Shown: piece after piece, positions 28,800 to 32,574 of the stretch
How positions within the stretch are numbered: the first letter of the stretch is position 1
Layout of the letters: each line of letters opens with the position of its first letter
Source of the DNA: Serratia symbiotica
GTDB taxonomy: Bacteria; Pseudomonadota; Gammaproteobacteria; Enterobacterales; Enterobacteriaceae
Direction: 5' to 3'
Assembly: GCA_011754105.1 (NCBI GenBank)
Contig: JAAKDF010000016.1
Location: forward strand, 1 to 32,574
Length of the DNA: 32,574 nt
Program-made: the position numbers and the translations under genes
The notes under the pieces: generated by a model
Told to the model about the DNA's origin: nothing
What the model saw: the letters and a program-made list of their open reading frames with translations, nothing else
The model's database searches: none

Positions 28800-29077
28800 C
28801 AACGTCAGTAGCAATAACAGATGCTTCAGTATACGTAATACAGGATATTTTTGCCTGGCACGACGTAATCAGGGCCATGGATACCAGCCAAATGTGCGAG
28901 GGCTTTAATCAGAGATGTTGTTTCCCCTGAGCCAGCACCTGCCACCATAATAAAATAGCATGGCGTTGAGCTATCCAGAAATGCACGAAGATAAAGATCT
29001 GCCTGTGTATCAGTGCTACTAAATAAGACTGGTCATGCAACCCTCCCACCATCAATTTTAGCCAGATCGACGGACAT
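28800..29077 (-). pseudogene. UvrD-like helicase or P-loop ATPase stub
   Basis: On the minus strand from ATG 29077: MSVDLAKIDGGRVA, a stop, then PVLFSSTDTQADLYLRAFLD, then YFIMVAGAGSGETTSLIKAL. After a frameshift it gives ILCITYTEASVIA. The P-loop followed by a TYTEA-like block is the layout of the first two motifs of superfamily 1 (UvrD/Rep-like) helicases. The Walker A lysine is Glu here (GSGE for GSGK). It is truncated after about 90 codons. It is probably cargo of the island that entered at selC. The family assignment is moderate. Confidence 0.5.
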
Positions 29078-29241
29078 ATTTTAAACTCCATCTTCCTGAT
29101 TTTCTGCAATTTATAGTTCCGGTGGGGCTATTTCATCTTCAAGCCATTTTAATCCTTCAGCAATGTATGTCAGGATAGACTATTCATCTAGTTTTTTAAG
29201 AAAAAATTCAGGATAAAATCAGTTTTACTGAAGCTTTTTGA

Positions 29242-29410
29242 GAATTTGTTGAATAAATCAGATTTGAAATAAAAGAGTCCCCTGAATAGGCATCTTTCAG
29301 GCAACGCGTGCACTTTCTAGAATACTGGCGAGCGTCATCTTATTTAATGCACAGATCATGGCCACAGCCTCTGCAGCTTGCGCATCATAATCTCGCAGCG
29401 ACAGGTGACC
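29242..29410 (-). mobile_element. IS903-type relic, copy 3 (C-terminal end only)
   Basis: GAATTTGTTGAATAAATC (29242-29259) is the terminal repeat on the transposase C-terminal side. The next 150 bp match the same end of copies 1 and 2 (CTTTCAGGCAACGCGTGCAC and the region encoding the last transposase residues). Homology stops at 29410, where the 113-bp mini-element begins. The rest of the element is absent. Confidence 0.85.
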
Positions 29411-29523
29411 GGCATTGTTAAATAAATCGAACTTTTAATTTGCCACGAAATGTCGCTATCTTGACAGAAGAAGAGTGATCTGATCCTCGTGGCGGTAAAA
29501 ATTTCGATTTATTTAACAATGCC
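29411..29523. mobile_element. 113-bp mini-element with perfect IS903-type inverted ends
   Basis: The sequence begins GGCATTGTTAAATAAATCGA and ends with its exact reverse complement; the perfect inverted repeat is 21 bp long. Read on the minus strand, the body is the transposase-start end of the IS: the leader with GATCAGATCACTC, the usual TGTCAAGATAGCGACA block, then the first codons. Instead of continuing into the transposase, it joins at once to another copy of the same terminal repeat. It has no coding capacity and looks like a MITE-type derivative. No 9-bp target duplication is visible. Confidence 0.85.
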
Positions 29524-29726
29524 ACAATAAGCAAACGCTGATGTAGAAAAAGCGGGCTACACTAAGAAATTCTCATCGTCATAATATAAAAATCCGCGCC
29601 GCTTGCCGCAACTTTGACATAACTAAGGTGGGGTGATAACCATGAGTGCCGCAGTGGAATAGGTAAGTAAATCCATTGAGAGATGGCCTGGTAAGCAGCT
29701 ATTCATCGTGAAATAATCCTCCTCAT

Positions 29727-31049
29727 ATGAAAGAAATCGCGTTTTTCCCACTATCAAAAGTAATCCAAAGCGTAAACGCAGATAGCCAGCCGTTGCCTGA
29801 ACGCACTGCGCTAAGGAGATTGACAAGCCTACGTGCTAGCGTATTTTGCGTTGGCGTCTTGTTGTGGTCCCTCTCCAGCTATGTTGCTGGAGATAATAAA
29901 TCTCAGCTCAAAGACATCCAACGAAGCATCGCCGAAAAAGAAAAGGTGGTGAAACACCAGTTGCAACAGCGCAGATCATTGCAGGGTCAATTCAGACAGC
30001 AGGAAAAGACTATCGCCCAAGTTAGTCGCCAAATGCGCGATACTCAGGGTGCGCTTAACCAGTTGGATGAAGATATTTACGGTCTGAATGCATACATCAC
30101 CAAGCAGCAAAAACAACAATCTATTCAGCAGAGTATACTCGCCAAACAGCTCTACGCTGCCTTTCGTCATGGGCAGCACCGCGCAGAGCAATTGATCCTC
30201 AGCGGTGAGGAAATTCAACGTAGCGAACGTATTCTGGCCTACTTCAGCTATTTGAACAAAGCACGTCAGCAACCCATTGAAGAAATGAAAAAAACTCGTA
30301 ACAAACTGGCGGAGCAAAAGACACCTCTGGTGGCTAAAAAAAAACAACTGAAAATGCTACTGGGAAAACAGCAGATAGAGCAACAAAAGCTAGAGTTGGC
30401 GCGCAGCACCCGTAAGAAAACGCTAACAGCAATAGAAGCTTCGTTGGAGAAAGATCAGCAGCAGCTAGTAGAACTGCGCCAAAAAAAAATACGCCTGCGC
30501 GATAAGATCGTCCGTGCCGAACGTGAATACCGCCTCCGCGCCGAACGTGAAGCGCGTGAGGCCGCCAAAGTGCATGCTAAAGAACAGCAGGCAAAGAAAA
30601 CCGGCACGCCTTATCAGCCAAGCGGGGCCAATCGTTCGCTGATGGCGCGTACTGGTGGCCTTGGACGCCCTGAGGGTCAGGCGATATGGCCAGTACGGGG
30701 TTCTACCCTGCAAAGCTTTGGCGAACCGCTACATGGCGAGTTGCGCTGGAAAGGTATGGTGATCAAAGCAAGAGAAGGCAGTGAAGTAAAAGCCATCGCC
30801 GATGGTCGCGTATTGCTGGCCGACTGGCTACAGGGCTATGGCCTGGTGGTGGTGATCGAGCACAGGAAAGGCGACATGAGCCTGTATGGCTATAACCAGA
30901 GCGCACTAGTTAATGTCGGCACGCAGGTGCGTGCCGGTCAGCCAATTGCTCTGGTAGGCACCAGCGGTGGCCAAGGTACACCTTCGCTCTATTTTGAAAT
31001 TCGTCGCCAAGGTCAGGCGGTTAACCCACTGCCGTGGTTGGGAAGATAG
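29727..31049 (+). CDS. envC: Murein hydrolase activator EnvC
   Basis: EnvC is a periplasmic coiled-coil protein recruited by FtsEX that activates the amidases AmiA and AmiB for daughter-cell separation. The 440-residue protein (E. coli 419) has a membrane/signal segment (about residues 35-52, ASVFCVGVLLWSLSSYVAG). Long coiled coils follow (about 58-270), including the conserved LILSGEEIQRSERILAYFSYL. The C-terminal LytM domain reads IWPVRGSTLQSFGEPLHGELRWKG and GYGLVVVIEHRKGDMSLYGYN; it is catalytically degenerate in this family. The start at 29727 adds about 20 residues before the signal and is uncertain. The usual upstream gene gpmI is absent; the 203 bp before it hold nothing I recognise. 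Confidence 0.95.
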   Translation: MKEIAFFPLSKVIQSVNADSQPLPERTALRRLTSLRASVFCVGVLLWSLSSYVAGDNKSQLKDIQRSIAEKEKVVKHQLQQRRSLQGQFRQQEKTIAQVSRQMRDTQGALNQLDEDIYGLNAYITKQQKQQSIQQSILAKQLYAAFRHGQHRAEQLILSGEEIQRSERILAYFSYLNKARQQPIEEMKKTRNKLAEQKTPLVAKKKQLKMLLGKQQIEQQKLELARSTRKKTLTAIEASLEKDQQQLVELRQKKIRLRDKIVRAEREYRLRAEREAREAAKVHAKEQQAKKTGTPYQPSGANRSLMARTGGLGRPEGQAIWPVRGSTLQSFGEPLHGELRWKGMVIKAREGSEVKAIADGRVLLADWLQGYGLVVVIEHRKGDMSLYGYNQSALVNVGTQVRAGQPIALVGTSGGQGTPSLYFEIRRQGQAVNPLPWLGR

Positions 31050-31051
31050 AT

Positions 31052-31400
31052 TTGCGCGATTTAAAAATAAATACTGCCGTATTGATTACTTGCTTGGTGC
31101 AGGTTTACGCCGTACAAGCTGGTAAACTGTCCATTGTTATTGATGATGTGGGCTATCACCCCCACGAGGGAAACGCGGTGTTACAGATGTCGGCGGCGGG
31201 TCTCAGTCGCCGTGTTGCCTAATGCAACTTATACCCGCCTGATGGGCACCTGCTCCCATAACCAAAACCGTAAAGTGTTAATCATCCACTCGTCCGCCTA
31301 TTAGACGCTGTCTGTCTACAGAACAGTGACCAGTAGACATTTGTCCGGCCACTACTGAAAATAGGCGCTATAACCGCTTCAGGCACTGGTGGTGGTATAA
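31052..31400 (+). pseudogene. yibQ: Divergent polysaccharide deacetylase YibQ, decayed
   Basis: YibQ-type proteins are exported polysaccharide-deacetylase-fold proteins encoded behind envC. A TTG at 31052 opens LRDLKINTAVLITCL (signal-like) and AGKLSIVIDDVGYHPHEGNA, then VLQMSAA. A frameshift leads to VAVLPNATYTRLMGT and NRKVLIIHSSAY, followed by stops. Homology fades by about 31320-31400, roughly 110 of about 310 codons. It sits 2 bp after the envC stop, which confirms identity. From about 31400 to 31539 I see nothing recognisable. Confidence 0.82.
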
Positions 31401-31539
31401 ACTGCTCATTAAGCCGGTAAAGCAGAGCAGTTCCTTGATCTTGGGATTGTTTGATGAATAAAAGAAATCGAGTAGTAGGTAGTGTTATAAATTATGTGTT
31501 ATTCCAGTAAAATACCGATACAAAGTAATGATGTATGTT

Positions 31540-31770
31540 CTATACTATTCGATGTTAATAAAGCCCTGAAAGCACTTCAGGATGGTCAGGTTCTGGCAGG
31601 TAAAAATGCATCTTAACCAATCTGATTAGGCATTTAACCAAAGTGCACTGGCTGCTGAACTCGACTTTCATCTGGCTTGGGATGTTGAAGCCAAGGTTCG
31701 CCAAGAAAACGGTCAAAACGCCAACTGGCGCTTTTGAAATAGCCACTCTACGAGACCATAATGGTTGTTT
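31540..31770 (+). mobile_element. IS256-family transposase N-terminal fragment
   Basis: Frames give FDVNKALKALQDGQVLAGKN, LIRHLT, ALAAELDFHLAWDVEA and KTPTGAFEIATLRDHNG. This is the order of the N-terminal region of IS256 (Mutator-type) transposases, where the block ends TPRDRNGTFEP. At least three frame changes break it. It is cut shortly before the IS903-type copy 4 at 31784. No terminal repeat was recognised. Confidence 0.68.
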
Positions 31771-31783
31771 TTAACTTTATCTT

Positions 31784-32259
31784 GGATTTGTTAAATAAAT
31801 CAAATATTTTGCCGGCACGAAGATCAGATCACTCTCCTTCTGTCAAAATAGCAACATTGCGTGGCCAAGAAAAAGTTAAAGATCACACACTGGAGAGCTT
31901 AAAACAACGCCCTTAATGCCGCCCAGCAGCGTAGCCCGTTATTGGTCGGCAGACTATGCAGACCGAAATGCAGTGGGGAACCAGCGCCTTACCGGAGACA
32001 ACACACGGTTGAAAAGTATGATAGGCTACTGCCAAAGTTCTATAACCGAAACAGCGATGTACAGAGTACAGCAGCTATTTTGTGGTCATCTATCGCTGGT
32101 AGATTATGATGCGCAAGCTGCAGAGACTATGGCAATGCATAGTATTGCATTAGGCAATGCATAGCACTGCCTAATGCTCACCGGTATGCCAGAAACTGTA
32201 CGCGCTGCCTGAAAGAGGCCCATTCAGGGGACTCTTTATCCGATTTATTTAACCAATAT
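31784..32259 (+). mobile_element. IS903-type (IS5 family) element, copy 4, internally deleted
   Basis: The left terminal repeat GGATTTGTTAAATAAATC (31784-31801) is followed by the leader and the first transposase codons (about 31864-31910). The sequence then jumps at AACGCCCTTAATGCC (about 31905-31920) to the C-terminal third: SVARYWSADYADRNAV, GNQRLTGDNTRLKSM, ETAMYRVQQLFCGHLSLVDY and near 32190 MPETVRAA. The right repeat at 32242-32259 is worn. Total 476 bp. The deletion point has a short similarity on both sides. A local duplication (GCATTAGGCAATGCATAG, about 32146-32165) adds to the decay. Confidence 0.85.
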
Positions 32260-32448
32260 AACAGTCACGCGGTGGCGGTATAACACTCGGGCGGTATAAA
32301 CCCGGCTAAGGATGTGTCTAGCGCAGCAGCAGGCTATAGCCTGAGCCTGTTCCACACCACCCCAATGATCTTTAATTGCTTGACAGCAATGCCTAAAGTG
32401 TTCCCGACTCTTTCGATCACAGGCCGTAATTATTAGATCCTTGGATCT

Positions 32449-32490
32449 AATGCAGAAAGCCCCAAGCTTACGCTTGGGGCTTTCTGCATT
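32449..32490 (-). terminator. rRNA operon terminator
   Basis: A 19-bp perfect stem (AATGCAGAAAGCCCCAAGC and complement) around a TTAC loop lies 5 bp beyond the 5S end on the minus strand. It is followed in the operon direction by GGGGCTTTCTGC. It is related in sequence to the terminator at 35-88 but differs in the stem top. The 189 bp between copy 4 and this terminator hold no recognisable gene. Confidence 0.88.
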
Positions 32491-32495
32491 ATTTG

Positions 32496-32574
32496 ATGCC
32501 TGGCAGTGTCCTACACTCACATGGGGAGGCCCCACACTACCATCGGCGCTACGGCGTTTCACTGCTGAGTTCGG
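32496..32574 (-). rRNA. rrf: 5S rRNA, 3-prime part
   Basis: The reverse complement of the last ~78 bases reads CCGAACTCAGCAGTGAAACG to TAGGACACTGCCAGGCA, the 3-prime two-thirds of enterobacterial 5S rRNA. The last 34 bases are identical to those at the left end of the window. The gene continues beyond the window edge. Confidence 0.95.

Noticed and set aside
32245-32562. Minus-strand open frame of about 100 codons at the right end
   Set aside because: It runs through the 5S gene and terminator and the protein resembles nothing I know.
1-32574. CRISPR array or toxin-antitoxin, restriction or other defence system
   Set aside because: No regularly spaced repeats and no recognisable defence or toxin genes were found on either strand.

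Overview
The window looks like a piece of the chromosome of a host-restricted enterobacterium close to Serratia, most likely an aphid symbiont of the Serratia symbiotica type. The intact proteins are near-standard enterobacterial ones (HemCDXY, RlmL, Uup, SecB, GpsA, CysE, SodA, MdfA, EnvC). They sit among many recent, still readable pseudogenes and worn insertion sequences, which is the picture of intermediate genome reduction. The species name is an inference from recalled family sequences; no search was run.

Layout. Both ends are the 3-prime end of a 5S rRNA followed by a strong terminator, in inverted orientation, so the window is the segment between two convergent rRNA operons. From left to right: IS3 and IS1 remnants and a stub of the sensor kinase gene btsS (240-1933); a degraded IS903-type element (2000-2860); the intact hemC-hemD-hemX-hemY operon on the minus strand (2877-6906); a spacer with an ERIC relic and a CRP-like site; a dead cyaA (7362-9345); a piece of frdA; a second IS903-type relic; the first codons of ycbX; intact rlmL and uup; a broken pqiA; yibN, a broken grxC, secB, gpsA and cysE; a second ERIC relic; sodA; then a dead selenium/formate block (fdoG, fdoH, fdhE stub, selA, selB, and the tRNA-Sec gene selC) in which only mdfA is intact; a decayed P4-type integrase beside selC and a helicase-like stub; more IS903-type relics; intact envC, broken yibQ, an IS256-family stub, a last IS903-type relic, and the second rRNA operon end.

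How the genes work together. Heme synthesis from porphobilinogen to uroporphyrinogen III is kept. cAMP synthesis (cyaA) is lost. The clearest functional story is the loss of selenocysteine use. The selenoprotein gene fdoG still shows its in-frame UGA and a SECIS-like hairpin but is shattered. selA has lost its PLP lysine, selB is broken, and the tRNA-Sec anticodon now reads UAA instead of UCA.

At least seven blocks here are not neighbours in E. coli, and several junctions carry an IS relic, an ERIC relic or a short tandem repeat, so the order is a product of rearrangement. I saw no CRISPR array and no convincing new biological system. The most interesting material is decay: the mutated tRNA-Sec, the broken cysE start, the graded series of internally deleted IS copies including a 113-bp mini-element, and the chimeric junctions.
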